Source of the DNA: CAVWDI01 sp963753725
GTDB taxonomy: Bacteria; Chloroflexota; Anaerolineae; Anaerolineales; UBA4823
Direction: 5' to 3'
NCBI GenBank assembly: GCA_963753725.1
Contig: CAVWDI010000021.1
Location: 62,001-126,000, forward strand
DNA length: 64,000 nt
Shown here: piece by piece, positions 40,756-48,934 of the stretch
Layout: the number at the start of each line of letters is the position of its first letter
How positions within the stretch are numbered: position 1 is the stretch's first letter
Translations under genes and position numbers: made by a program
The notes under the pieces: generated by a model
The model's database searches: none
What the model was told of the DNA's origin: nothing
What the model saw: the letters and a program-made list of their open reading frames with translations, nothing else

Positions 40756-41249
40756 ATGAAGAATCAGCAAGTAACTGAAGATATAAAAAAGGCATTAATT
40801 GAATTCTGATTCTATGGTTCGAGACATTTACACACGAACCAGTTAGAACGAGTGAGGAGGCAGCAAAGACTAGACCGGGTTATTCACTTCATCAAGGGGC
40901 CAAAGCAATGATTGTCAGGGTAAAGAAGTCCAAAAAGGATAAGGTGTTTGTAATGCTCGTTCTACCTGCTCATTTAAGGTTTGACAATAAAAAAGTAAAA
41001 GATTATTACCAGGCTAAAGATTTTCGTTTTGCTACTGAACAAGAAGTATTAGATTTAACGAATGGTGTTCAAATTGGAGCAGTTCCCCCATTCGGAAACC
41101 TGTTTAACTTAGAAGTATTGGTTGATCCAAAACTACTTAAAAACGAAAAGATTGTATTCAACGCTGGAGATAGAAGTTTCTCAATCGCAATGAAATCCGA
41201 AGATTATAAAAAACTAGTAAATCCCAAGATTGTAGATATAACTTCCTAA
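40756..41249 (+). pseudogene. YbaK/EbsC-type aminoacyl-tRNA deacylase (disrupted near the 5' end)
   Basis: The gene begins at ATG 40756 (MKNQQVTEDIKKALIEF), hits TGA at 40807-40809, and resumes one frame lower from about 40824 with ETFTHEPVRTSEEAAKTR and GYSLHQGAKAMIVRVKK, continuing to the stop at 41249 with GAVPPFGNLFNLEVLVD. Those are hallmark YbaK segments, including the catalytic lysine of GAKAMIVR. YbaK hydrolyses mischarged Cys- or Ala-tRNA. A missing base around 40807-40823 explains the break; it may be a consensus error or a real lesion. Without correction only a fragment from ATG 40908 could be translated. Confidence 0.65.
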
Positions 41250-41429
41250 ACATTAGCAGAAATAGGTTCTTACAAAGTACTCCAACGTCTCGAGTACCGT
41301 ATTGTGTTTCAAATGAAGCGATAGCTTTGACCTCAGCCTGGTCGAGTGCAAACCGGGTTGGGCGGCTTTTACGAGCTGCCAAAACTTATGAATGGACAAC
41401 AAGCCTTGCTTGAAGCCTCCAACCATCTA

Positions 41430-41962
41430 TTACTGCTCGATCTCTCTAATCACCCTGGCTGGATTCCCTGCTACGACCGTATTCGCAGGAACACTTCGGG
41501 TGACAACCGCCCCGGCACCCACCACGGCATTGCGGCCTATCCTCACCCCAGGCAAGAGGATGGCACTGCCCCCTAACCACACATTGTCCTCGATCACTAT
41601 CGCTTTGGCTACTTCCATGCCCTGGATGCGGGTTTCCGCCTGAATGGGATGGGCGGCGGTATAGATCTGGACGATAGGCCCGACCATGACATGGTTGCCA
41701 ATATTCACCTCATTGTTATCAAATATGGTACACATGAAATTCAGATAGACGTGATCGCCGATATGAATGTTCTGGCCTAGCTACAGTGGAAAGGTGGCTC
41801 AATGATCGAATTCTGACCGATTTTTCCTAACAATTGCTGAAGGATGATTTGTCGCTCGGGCGCGGCTTCGGTCAGATTGTATAGCCGCAGCAGTCCATTG
41901 GTCTTTTGGCGTTCAGCTTCCAGGTCAGGATCAAGACCGTTGTAGCTTTCTCCAGCTAGCAT
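41430..41962 (-). CDS. Maltose O-acetyltransferase-like hexapeptide acetyltransferase (one frameshift)
   Basis: About 177 residues: MLAGESYNGLDPDLEAER at the N-terminus is the Maa/NodL mac domain. The left-handed beta-helix with hexapeptide repeats follows (HIGDHV, VNIGNHVMVGP, IVIEDNVWLGG, VRIGRNAVVGAGAVV, AGNPARVIREI). The catalytic His lies in TAAHPI. A single missing base near 41780 (TGTAGCTA-GGC) breaks the frame. It acetylates sugars or similar hydroxyl acceptors with acetyl-CoA. It is the most distal gene on the minus-strand cassette-like array; attC-like sequence lies upstream. Confidence 0.75.
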
Positions 41963-42154
41963 TTTCTCTTTTTGGTTCTTAAGGACATCTAGTTACTCCT
42001 GTTTGACCAACTCGAGTAAATTTCTTAGATTGCTGACACTCGCCGTTGGAGTGTGACTATCTTCTTGATCAATCTCCTGGTGGATTTGATTTTAAGGAGC
42101 AACTACTCTTAGTAAAACACAAGTTTTCGCTCAATTGACTGTTTGTCTTCTGCC

Positions 42155-42379
42155 ACTTAACGGTGGGAGCTAAGCCGCCGCAGCCCATGCCTCGCAACGC
42201 TTGAAAACCTGTCAAGTGACTTCCGTGGCGTCCCACCCGTAATGCGCCGCGATAGCCACGTCGGGTATGCGCTTATCAGTTTGTGTGGATAATACTCATT
42301 ATTGCGGTATTCCCAAAAGTCAGGACCAACTCAATTTAGCGGCCAGAATCCCACGGCTCCGGTGCACGCTTTGTTAGGA
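42155..42379 (-). repeat. attC-like recombination region (probably two abutting sites)
   Basis: On the minus strand it begins TCCTAACAAAGCGTGCAC 62 bases downstream of the GNAT gene and ends CCCACCGTTAAGT, with GTTAAGT fitting the GTTRRRY core. Internal blocks (GCGTGCAC, CCGCTAAATTGAGTTGGT, GCGCATAC) are shared with the site at 46063-46188. A second inverted pair, GGTGGGA with TCCCACC, suggests two tandem sites with no gene between. Confidence 0.65.
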
Positions 42380-42440
42380 CGGGCCTTAATGTCATTGTAA
42401 ATCGTTCACTACATAAGGTATAACGATAAGCATGTATTGC

Positions 42441-43247
42441 TTAGCGAGTAAACTCAGCACCCTCCATTATTTGTGGATTTGTCACCCCAAGAAAATACAT
42501 TCCGGAATCTTCCAGTCCACAATCCTGGCAAACCCGCTGTGAGGGAATGTTATCTGAGCGTACGCCTGTATATACAAGCTCTGCAGCATATTCTTCATAG
42601 CTGGCAAGAATGATCCGGGCAAGTAACAGACGTGCGAACCCTTTTCCTCGTTGACCTGGCTCAGTGGCAAGAAATCCAACGTGTGCTGCTTTCCTATAAA
42701 AACCTTCCGGGTTGTGTCGAAATATACCGACTCCGGTTGCCACTACTTCATCTTGGGGAGTAATAATCATTTCAGCGACAGTGGGAATTTCTTGACCTCG
42801 CAAAATGTAGCCTGGTAGAGGCGCAACGCCACAACTCTGCATCAGCTTTTGAAACTTGTGCAGCTGATGTGGGTGAGTTTCCACTGAAACTCGTTCAATT
42901 TTGTAATTAGGGGGAAGATGAAGTGATGCCACAACCGAATGACAGCTCAACTTCGTTTTCTCATTTGACACGAGATGTTGCCAAATCCCCACCTTAAGTC
43001 CATGTGCTTCTAAAGCAGAACGCAACTCATCAACGATAGTTGGTCTTGTAAATGCCAAAGATAAAAAACCCAATTCCATCGTCAACCCGACGAGGTTCTC
43101 AACTTCATCAAGCCTTGGGTCGTCTATCCCGATCGCCCGACCAACGAACGACAAACGTGGATGGGCTTTAAGGTATGGCCAAAGTCGATAGTACCGTTGT
43201 TGGAGATTTAGTTGAGTTTCATTGCCGAAAAACTCGAACTGCTCCAT
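42441..43247 (-). CDS. GNAT-family N-acetyltransferase
   Basis: 268 residues. The C-terminal half carries the acetyl-CoA loop FLATEPGQRGKGFARLLL (Q/R-x-x-G-x-G/A) and the closing motif SQRVCQDCGLEDSGMY. The N-terminal half (LVGLTMELGFLSLAF region) may be a degenerate second GNAT lobe. Acceptor unknown. ATG 43247 lies 38 bases after the attC-like core GTTAGGA, and the stop is followed by another attC-like region, so it fits a single integron cassette. Confidence 0.8.
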   Translation of the reverse strand: MEQFEFFGNETQLNLQQRYYRLWPYLKAHPRLSFVGRAIGIDDPRLDEVENLVGLTMELGFLSLAFTRPTIVDELRSALEAHGLKVGIWQHLVSNEKTKLSCHSVVASLHLPPNYKIERVSVETHPHQLHKFQKLMQSCGVAPLPGYILRGQEIPTVAEMIITPQDEVVATGVGIFRHNPEGFYRKAAHVGFLATEPGQRGKGFARLLLARIILASYEEYAAELVYTGVRSDNIPSQRVCQDCGLEDSGMYFLGVTNPQIMEGAEFTR

Positions 43248-43284
43248 TTCGTATCTCCTGATTGGTTTTGCTTGTTCAGCGAAG

Positions 43285-43392
43285 TCCTAACGGTTGCATA
43301 ACCAGCGGGTCAGCTTTGCCCCAGACCATCCGATAACCCGAACCAAATTCAGCAAATTGCTTTCTGCTAAACATTTTTGTCCCATCTTTTTC
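43285..43392 (-). repeat. attC-like site, one end conserved
   Basis: The minus strand ends CCCGCTGGTTATGCAACCGTTAGGA, matching the conserved right end of the other sites (GTTRRR core). The left end, directly after the cupin stop, is not recognisable. Confidence 0.5.
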
Positions 43393-43892
43393 CTATCCAT
43401 AACTTAGCATTTTGATATCGTTTATTCGATCTGGATAAGTTTCTGCAAGTTGCTCATAAGTTCCACCCTCAAACATACCCTCGAACATTTCATCGTAAAC
43501 CCGGGCGCCATCGTACATCCGAATAGTGAATACCTTCCTCCCGCCAGCATGTGACCAGCTTGCCAAACCCCTGCTGGAACAACAAATTGTACATTTTGCC
43601 CCTTTTGCGGTTCATTCCCCATAATCACATCTTCGCTTGAACCATCCGGGCACAATAATATAAGCCGGAGTGGATCTCCCCCGTAAAAGTGCCAAATTTC
43701 ATCAACTGGAAGTTTGTGAAATAGAGAAACGCTGCGTGGTTCGTCACAATAGAGAGCAATAATGGCGTTGCAAAATGGCTTTCCTTCACTAATTTCTTGT
43801 TTCGAGCTGTACGATGAAAAAAATAGTGTTTCTTCAGTTGGCATGGGTTCAAGTTTATAATACTCAATTAGCTCTTTTACTTCTGGTAACAT
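43393..43892 (-). CDS. Cupin of the DUF985 family (one frameshift)
   Basis: About 166 residues: VKELIEYYKLEPMP, SLFHKLPVDEIWHFYGGDPL and VVPAGVWQAGHM are DUF985/cupin_5 signatures, with HxxxxEIWHxYxG forming the metal-site strand. A missing T near 43505 puts the last 38 residues out of frame; corrected, they read YDEMFEGMFEGGTYEQLAET and end LSYG at 43393. Family function is unsettled (sugar or small-ligand binding). A second DUF985-type cupin is encoded at 48935-49384 in the same array. Confidence 0.75.
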
Positions 43893-43946
43893 TATTTTCC
43901 TCCTATTAAATTTTACCGATCAACGCCGATGAATACCGTACATCCA

Positions 43947-44332
43947 TCAAATCGTTGGCTGCCATTTCCCCTTGACATAAGTAGCCTCTGAGTCTCCCGG
44001 CCAGGGCGGCATGGCGATGCAAATGAACTTCAAGTCTACGTCTGATACGTTTCGGTACTGAAAAGCTGTTCCTGCAGGAATGTCGATCGAGGTGCCTGGA
44101 ACAAGAACAGTGATGCAGCTCTCTAGGCCATCGTCTCTCCAAATCTCACCGTGTCCTTCCAACACGGTACCAGAATTCGCTGACGGTTGCGTGAACAGTC
44201 GCTTTATTAATTTGATGCGGCGGGACAGTAGCTGTGGATCATGTTGCCCGTTTCGCCATCCATGATGAAACGAATGTCTGCACCCGCTGGCGATTTCGCG
44301 TCGGGTTGCTCTGGAAGCGTTGTTGTCTTCAT
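43947..44332 (-). CDS. Small cupin-2 protein (two frameshifts)
   Basis: About 127 residues from ATG 44332 (MKTTTLPEQPDAKSPAG). Two extra bases, near 44227 and 44169, break the frame. Corrected, it reads INKATVHATVSEFWYVLEG, GHGEIWRDDG and GTSIDIPAGTAFQYRNVSD, a standard single-domain cupin with metal ligands H-x-x-x-x-E and a later H replaced. Possibly a sugar isomerase or regulatory cupin. Part of the minus-strand array. Confidence 0.65.
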
Positions 44333-44501
44333 AATACCCTCCTCAAACCTCATGTGACTAGTAAATTTTTGAAACATCGCGCCTTTTTGCGCAATCTCGA
44401 AATTCGACTGACGTTTCGAGAGTTCGATTTGGGTGGATAGCTGTCAACGTAATTGTAATCAGCGCAGATGGTGCCTTGCCGGCTGACGGTCCGCTTTGAT
44501 C

Positions 44502-44723
44502 TCACTCCCTTTTGTTGAGCCTGAGAAAATCGGTCTTTCCACATTCAGGGCAGGTAACTCGTCGTCGTGGATGCCCTGCTGCCTTGTACCTCACCCCTCC
44601 CATACTCCAAATATCGAATTCGTGCCCGCAGCTGCACTCGTAGTACCAGCTCCTTGACTCCTTTTCCACTCGTTCCATCAAGCTCTCCGGCAGGATCCTG
44701 GCCAGTAAATCTCTCATCCTCAT
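44502..44723 (-). CDS. Small zinc-ribbon protein
   Basis: 73 residues with two Cys pairs, ECSCGHEFDIWSMGG and VTCPECGKTDFLRL, separated by a basic strip (HPRRR). No recognised family. It might bind nucleic acid or act as a redox or zinc protein. ATG follows GGAGAAATGAGG. No attC-like site could be recognised between it and its neighbours. Confidence 0.6.
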   Translation of the reverse strand: MRMRDLLARILPESLMERVEKESRSWYYECSCGHEFDIWSMGGVRYKAAGHPRRRVTCPECGKTDFLRLNKRE

Positions 44724-44772
44724 TTCTCCTTTCGGTGCAAGCTGCTATGCCCTCCCATGCACGGACATGCCC

Positions 44773-46032
44773 TCAATCTTTGTTTAACAACAGCGCCAGA
44801 AATCGATCCACATCGTACAGCGCCGACTGAGCTGCAGGGGATACCTGCGGTAACAGCAAGTCAAAGGCATGGTCTGTCCACGGAAAAACCACATTGATTG
44901 CTGGCACACCTGCTTCAACCAGTTTTGTGTGGAGTGCACAAGTGGCGTCCACGGGAACAAGGAGGTCTTTGTCCCCTTGTATGAGCAGCGTGGGCGGGCA
45001 GCCTGGATTTACATGGGTGACTGGTGAGGCTAATTCATACATGTGAGGTACATCCTGGGGATGGCCGCCTAATAAGGTATCTATCCGGCCAATATCATCC
45101 TGTTTCGGGATGTAATCCGGATCGCCAATAGGCACTGGGGGCAGATCTACATATTTTTGCTGGTCCTCATATTCATAGCAAGCCAGCAAGTCTGTGGGAC
45201 CGTAGTAGGAGATAACGCCGAACGCGGATAGATCGGCGTCTTCAATGTCCGCTGGCGTTAACTCAGGATGTTGAGGTGTATATGCTGCCAATAGGGCAAG
45301 ATGACAGCCTGCAGAACCGCCCCCTAAAACGATCTTCTTGGGGTCCACACCATAACGGGACGCGTTGGCCTTCATCCAGGCAATCGCGCGTTTGACGTCT
45401 CCGATCATTCCGTAGATATCTACTTCAGGGCAAAGGCGATAAGCCACATCCATCACAGTATGTCCCTGAGCAACCAGGTGGCGAAAGAAAGGTCTGGTGC
45501 GAAAATCTTTATCCAGCATGTGCCAGGCGCTTCCGTGAAAGTAGATTATTGCCAGTCCGGAAACGTTGCCGTTGGCTGGTCGCCAGAGGTCACACAGCAA
45601 TTCCCGCTGTGTATGAGGAATGGTCCAGAAAGCAATATCGCGCTCAAAGGAAGGTTCCGGAGATGCTTCCATCCTCAAAAACCATGTCCAGCGCTTTTGA
45701 ACCATTTGCCTGGCTTGCTGAGGGGGTATTTGGTCTGACCAGCCGGGACCAAAGGCCTTTTCAAAACCGTTGTGATCCCGGGTACACCGCCAGACATACC
45801 AGATCATCATGCCAGCACCAACAATCCCCATCGGTACAGCCCAGGGAGCTTGATATACCCACCCAATTATGGCTCCAACAATGCCCATGATTGCCCAATA
45901 CGGCGACAATGATTCTCCGACCAGTTTAAGAAGCAATACTAAAAATCCGAACGGAGGATTTGGTGATTTAATAAGGAAAAGGACACTCATTAGAAATGAT
46001 AAACCTGAGAGAATGTAAGCTAGAATTATCAT
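44773..46032 (-). CDS. Alpha/beta-hydrolase (HSL/esterase type) with N-terminal membrane domain
   Basis: 419 residues from ATG 46032, which lies 31 bases after the attC core at 46063. Residues 1-90 have three or four hydrophobic segments. The hydrolase domain has the oxyanion motif YFHGSAWH, the nucleophile in GGGSAGCHLALL, the acid in IQGDKDLLVPVD and the His in TDHAFDLL. It resembles hormone-sensitive-lipase-type carboxylesterases. TTG 46068 would overlap the recombination site and is rejected. At 1.3 kb this is a large cassette. Confidence 0.78.
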   Translation of the reverse strand: MIILAYILSGLSFLMSVLFLIKSPNPPFGFLVLLLKLVGESLSPYWAIMGIVGAIIGWVYQAPWAVPMGIVGAGMMIWYVWRCTRDHNGFEKAFGPGWSDQIPPQQARQMVQKRWTWFLRMEASPEPSFERDIAFWTIPHTQRELLCDLWRPANGNVSGLAIIYFHGSAWHMLDKDFRTRPFFRHLVAQGHTVMDVAYRLCPEVDIYGMIGDVKRAIAWMKANASRYGVDPKKIVLGGGSAGCHLALLAAYTPQHPELTPADIEDADLSAFGVISYYGPTDLLACYEYEDQQKYVDLPPVPIGDPDYIPKQDDIGRIDTLLGGHPQDVPHMYELASPVTHVNPGCPPTLLIQGDKDLLVPVDATCALHTKLVEAGVPAINVVFPWTDHAFDLLLPQVSPAAQSALYDVDRFLALLLNKD

Positions 46033-46062
46033 GATTGTCTCAAAAATGGATATCTGAGAAAC

Positions 46063-46188
46063 ACCCAACGGTATGCGTTACTTGCTGGTGGGTGGGTGTG
46101 AACAAAGCTCATTATAGTGGTAAATGCCCAAGCCAGAATCAACTCAATTTAGCGGTAAGAATCCCACCAGTCAAGTGCACGCTTGGGT
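46063..46188 (-). repeat. Integron attC site
   Basis: An imperfect palindrome of 126 bases. The minus strand starts ACCCAAGCGTGCACTTGACT and ends ACTAACGCATACC-type sequence with the core GTTGGGT (GTTRRRY). The outer 26 bases of each side pair with a few extrahelical bases, as in attC. It starts 40 bases after the adenosine deaminase stop and ends 31 bases before the hydrolase ATG. Confidence 0.82.
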
Positions 46189-46227
46189 AGGCCGCTTTCC
46201 TATCCGTGAAGCCGAAATGATTATCAA

Positions 46228-47274
46228 TTAGCCGGCATAGGCCTTGAGTTCGGTGATGTAGCGATCCTTGGTGACACGAGGCAACCAGGCACCTTCGAAT
46301 GCATTCTCAACAAGTTGAACGAGCCCTGCCTTGCTGAGATCGACATCCTGCTGCACTCGGATCAGGTTTTCGTTCATATAACCTGGGAAATAGGCTGGAT
46401 CGTCGGAATTCACGGTTACTCGCATATCAGCTTCCAGCATGGCCGCGATGACCTCTGATTTGGCAGTATCGGTCACATAGGAATTTGAGATCGGGCAAAC
46501 GGTGAGTGCCAGCGACCGGCGTTTGATCTCATCGCAAAGCTGTTTGTCCTCGATCGCATTGACACCATGATCGATGCGATTGACGCCGATGTCGCGGACA
46601 GTTTGCCAGATATGGTTGACCGAGTTCTGCTGGTCTACATCGCAATGCATGGTGAGAAGATAGCCTTCCTCCCGCGCTCGCTTGAACACCTGCGCGAATT
46701 TGATCGGCGGGTTATTCTTCTCGTCCGAATCGAGCCCAACGCCGATGATCCATTCCTTATAAGGCAGCGATTGCAGCAGAGTGCTCATGGCAAACTCCGC
46801 GCTCCAATCCCTTAGGAAGCACATGATGAGCTGCGAGCGGATCCCGAGCACAGTATCCGCCTCCATCTGGGCGCGACGGATACCTCGAATCACCGTGTCG
46901 TAACTGACACCGCGCGCGGTATGCGCCTGAGGATCGAAAAACATTTCGGTGTAGAGGACATTTTGCAGGCGTGCCTTTTCAAGATAGGCATAGGTCACAT
47001 CAAAGAAATCCTGCTCTGTCAGCAGGACGCTCATACCCTCATAATAGACGGCCAGGAAGGAAGGCAGGTCGTCGAAATCATAGGCAGCCTTAAGTGCTTT
47101 TTCATTCTTATAAGGCAGCTTCACCTTGTTTCGCTTAGCGAGTTGAAACTTCATCTCGGCTTCCAACGTACCTTCGATGTGAACGTGCAGCTCGCATTTC
47201 GGCATCTCTTCAATGAAAGCCTTTAGCTTGCTTCTGACACCCCCTCCTGACCCGGTGCTGACGTTTTCGTTCAT
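46228..47274 (-). CDS. Adenosine/adenine deaminase family protein
   Basis: 348 residues. Zinc ligands are visible as CELHVHIEGTLE (H-x-H), TMHCDVDQQNS (H) and NSDDPAYF (D); the general acid Glu lies in the region around INRIDHGVNAIED. The family deaminates adenosine or adenine; the prokaryotic subgroup with LPSFLAVYYEGMSVL is often adenine deaminase. It overlaps the methyltransferase gene upstream by 4 bp (ATGA), so the two share one cassette. ATG 47274. Confidence 0.87.
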   Translation of the reverse strand: MNENVSTGSGGGVRSKLKAFIEEMPKCELHVHIEGTLEAEMKFQLAKRNKVKLPYKNEKALKAAYDFDDLPSFLAVYYEGMSVLLTEQDFFDVTYAYLEKARLQNVLYTEMFFDPQAHTARGVSYDTVIRGIRRAQMEADTVLGIRSQLIMCFLRDWSAEFAMSTLLQSLPYKEWIIGVGLDSDEKNNPPIKFAQVFKRAREEGYLLTMHCDVDQQNSVNHIWQTVRDIGVNRIDHGVNAIEDKQLCDEIKRRSLALTVCPISNSYVTDTAKSEVIAAMLEADMRVTVNSDDPAYFPGYMNENLIRVQQDVDLSKAGLVQLVENAFEGAWLPRVTKDRYITELKAYAG

Positions 47275-47915
47275 GGTTTGACTCCTTTCACGACGTTTGT
47301 GGCTAGAATTCTATTTGTTGCATGTTTGTGAGGAATACCGCTAGACATACAATCAAAAATCTCCTCAGTGCAATAATTGATTTCCCAATCATGATAAAGC
47401 CTGAGCAATTCACCGGAATACCATTGAAAAGAGTTTTTCTCTTTTTCAGGCGCGGGAGGGATAAACGGTTTCTCCACAAAAACTGATAGCATATGTATTC
47501 CATTTAGGGTAGTAAATTTTTTGTAGTTTTGAAATAATTCTTCTCTAGTTTCTGGCGGTATATAGTGTAACGTGCCTGTAGAGAAGATGATGTCATATTT
47601 CTCGTCTAGTCTGTAATCAATGATATTAGCTTTAAAAACCTCAATTTCAACGCCAATTTTATCCGCTAACCTTTTTGTTTTATCTATTCCATCTTGAGCT
47701 AAGTCAAATGCAGTAACTTGATATCCATTTCGCGCAAAGAAAACAGCGTTTCTTCCTTCACCACAACCGATATCCAGCAATTTGAGAGGTTTCTCTGGTG
47801 GTTTGATCTTTAGAACTCTATAACATGTTTCTGAAGGCACAAGTCCCCAGTAATAATCCTCACCGGAGTATTTGTCATCATAATAGTTCACTCGGCTTTC
47901 CATAGACTTCTCCAT
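47271..47915 (-). CDS. Class I SAM-dependent methyltransferase (TehB-like)
   Basis: 214 residues. Motif I KLLDIGCGEGRNAVFFA, post-I VTAFDLAQ, motif II DIIFSTGTLHYI. Closest in style to TehB/thiopurine-like small-molecule methyltransferases. TehB proteins methylate tellurite or selenium and arsenic species in some bacteria; that is only suggestive here, given the neighbouring putative selenoprotein. ATG 47915 (or 47903) follows GGAGAAGTC. Coupled to the deaminase gene. Confidence 0.78.
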   Translation of the reverse strand: MEKSMESRVNYYDDKYSGEDYYWGLVPSETCYRVLKIKPPEKPLKLLDIGCGEGRNAVFFARNGYQVTAFDLAQDGIDKTKRLADKIGVEIEVFKANIIDYRLDEKYDIIFSTGTLHYIPPETREELFQNYKKFTTLNGIHMLSVFVEKPFIPPAPEKEKNSFQWYSGELLRLYHDWEINYCTEEIFDCMSSGIPHKHATNRILATNVVKGVKP

Positions 47916-47943
47916 TTATTTACATATACAACTTGACACCGGA

Positions 47944-48063
47944 CAACGTTGGGCTAAGCTGCCTGGCGTATTGACTGCGACTGCCGCTCCGCCCAAGCGA
48001 CCTTTGCCAACCGCCCCGCTGACCTCCCTGGTATAGCCAGGTAAGCTTCAGCCGGGGTTGAGC
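47944..48063 (-). repeat. Integron attC site(s) between MerB-like and methyltransferase/deaminase cassettes
   Basis: At 48005-48063 the minus strand forms a textbook hairpin: GCTCAACCCCGGCTGAAG and ACCTGGC pair with CCAGG and TCAGCGGGGCGGTTGGC around a TATA loop. It starts 18 bases after the MerB-like stop at 48081. A further GCCCAACGTTGTCC core at 47944-47957 may belong to a second site. Confidence 0.75.
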
Positions 48064-48080
48064 GGTTTATCATTGAGCTC

Positions 48081-48845
48081 TTACTTAAAAGCGAATAGAG
48101 CCCCTTGTGAAAAGGGAGTCAAATAAGCACATTGTTCTAGAGTTAAGTACTCTCCATTCATTTGCTTTGTGCTTGTTCTATATTCCCTTGCGTGTTCTTC
48201 TGACCAGAAGAAATTTGAATTTCTTCAGTAAGAATCAATGATGTTTTGTTCTGTGAAATTTTTCCAATCAATATATGGCAAAAACACCAATGGATTCGCA
48301 TCTGTTTCGCCTACGGAAACTCGCATGTTGCTGTCAATTGTCAAGTGCAATACTCGGTCGCAATGTTTACACTTTGTCGTCACTTCGATTGAAATATATT
48401 CCTTGCGTAAATGCCCTTGCACGAAGGGCGTTGCTATTACATCTTCTGCTCAGGCACCATAAAGGCGTTCTCCACTGGCGAAGCTCAAATTGTATGGTGT
48501 GGTCTCTACGGTTATTGGATAAGCCCAGGCGACAGCACCACCTTCATTTCGTACCAAGAAGAACAATTTTCTCTCTAATTCTTCTAGGAGGAAATTCACC
48601 CGTTCAAGTGGGATACTCAGTTTTTCGGAAATCAACTCTGGTTCAATTGGTTTTTGCCTGATTGCCATCTCTTTCACAACGAAATAGCGCATTTGGTGGT
48701 GGGTTTCTGTCATGAAATTCAATCTAGCTTGACTGTGTTGCGGAATTTGCGCCAGCTCTTGTTTCCATGTTGTCTGTGGAATTTCGATCATCCCTCGATC
48801 TCGCCCAAGAAGAATTTTTTCTTCCATAAAATTATCTTTCTCCAT
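48081..48845 (-). CDS. MerB-like (alkylmercury lyase family) protein with two in-frame TGA codons: candidate double selenoprotein
   Basis: A single frame of 255 codons from ATG 48845 (ATG 48827 possible) to TAA 48083-48081, interrupted only by TGA at 48452-48450 (residue 132) and 48227-48225 (residue 207). Residues 40-95 form a MerB-type winged helix. The first TGA lies in GERLYGA-U-AEDVIATPF, aligning with catalytic Cys96 of MerB (LYAWCALD), with Asp99 conserved as the D at +3. The second lies in NIIDSY-U-RNSNFFWSEEHA, aligning with Cys159 (SFCCHVHFFAS). Homology continues after both TGAs (CKHCDRVLHLTID; TLEQCAYLTPF). Each TGA is followed by a SECIS-like hairpin. Readthrough as selenocysteine is inferred. 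If TGA is simply a stop, the product is truncated before its active site. It sits between attC-like sites, so it is a mobile cassette. Confidence 0.8.
48195..48212 (-). promoter_or_regulatory. Bacterial SECIS-like hairpin for the second TGA
   Basis: On the minus-strand transcript UUCUUCU pairs perfectly with AGAAGAA around the apical loop GGUC. The loop G residues are 20-21 nt after the TGA. The GGUC loop and the spacing match the fdhF-type element bound by SelB. Confidence 0.75.
48413..48429 (-). promoter_or_regulatory. Bacterial SECIS-like hairpin for the first TGA
   Basis: GCCCUU pairs perfectly with AAGGGC around loop CGUGC. The loop GU is 28-29 nt after the TGA, inside the known range for bacterial elements (roughly 16-37 nt). 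The loop is less canonical than that of the second hairpin but has the required G near its start. Confidence 0.6.
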
Positions 48846-48866
48846 TTACTAGGTTTTAAATTGACT

Positions 48867-48930
48867 GTCCAACGGTTAGTTGGGCCGCTCCATTGGGATA
48901 ATGCAAGAGCAAATCAACGCTGCGTCCAAC
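48867..48930 (-). repeat. Short or degenerate attC-like site
   Basis: Minus strand: GTTGGAC at 48930-48924, then GGAGCGGCCCAACTAACC and the core GTTGGAC at 48873-48867. It fills the 90 bases between the cupin stop and the MerB-like ATG, but complementary arms are short. Confidence 0.5.
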
Positions 48931-48934
48931 AGGA

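Noticed and set aside
40756..40823. In-frame TGA early in the ybaK-like gene as a further selenocysteine site
   Set aside because: The sequence after TGA continues only in another frame, so an indel is required; the position is not a conserved Cys.
41158..41382. Minus-strand frame with SRPTRFALDQAEVKAIASFE resembling the start of a tyrosine recombinase core
   Set aside because: Only about 30 residues look recombinase-like, no catalytic R-H-R-Y residues are present and the rest overlaps the ybaK-like gene. Not called as an integrase.
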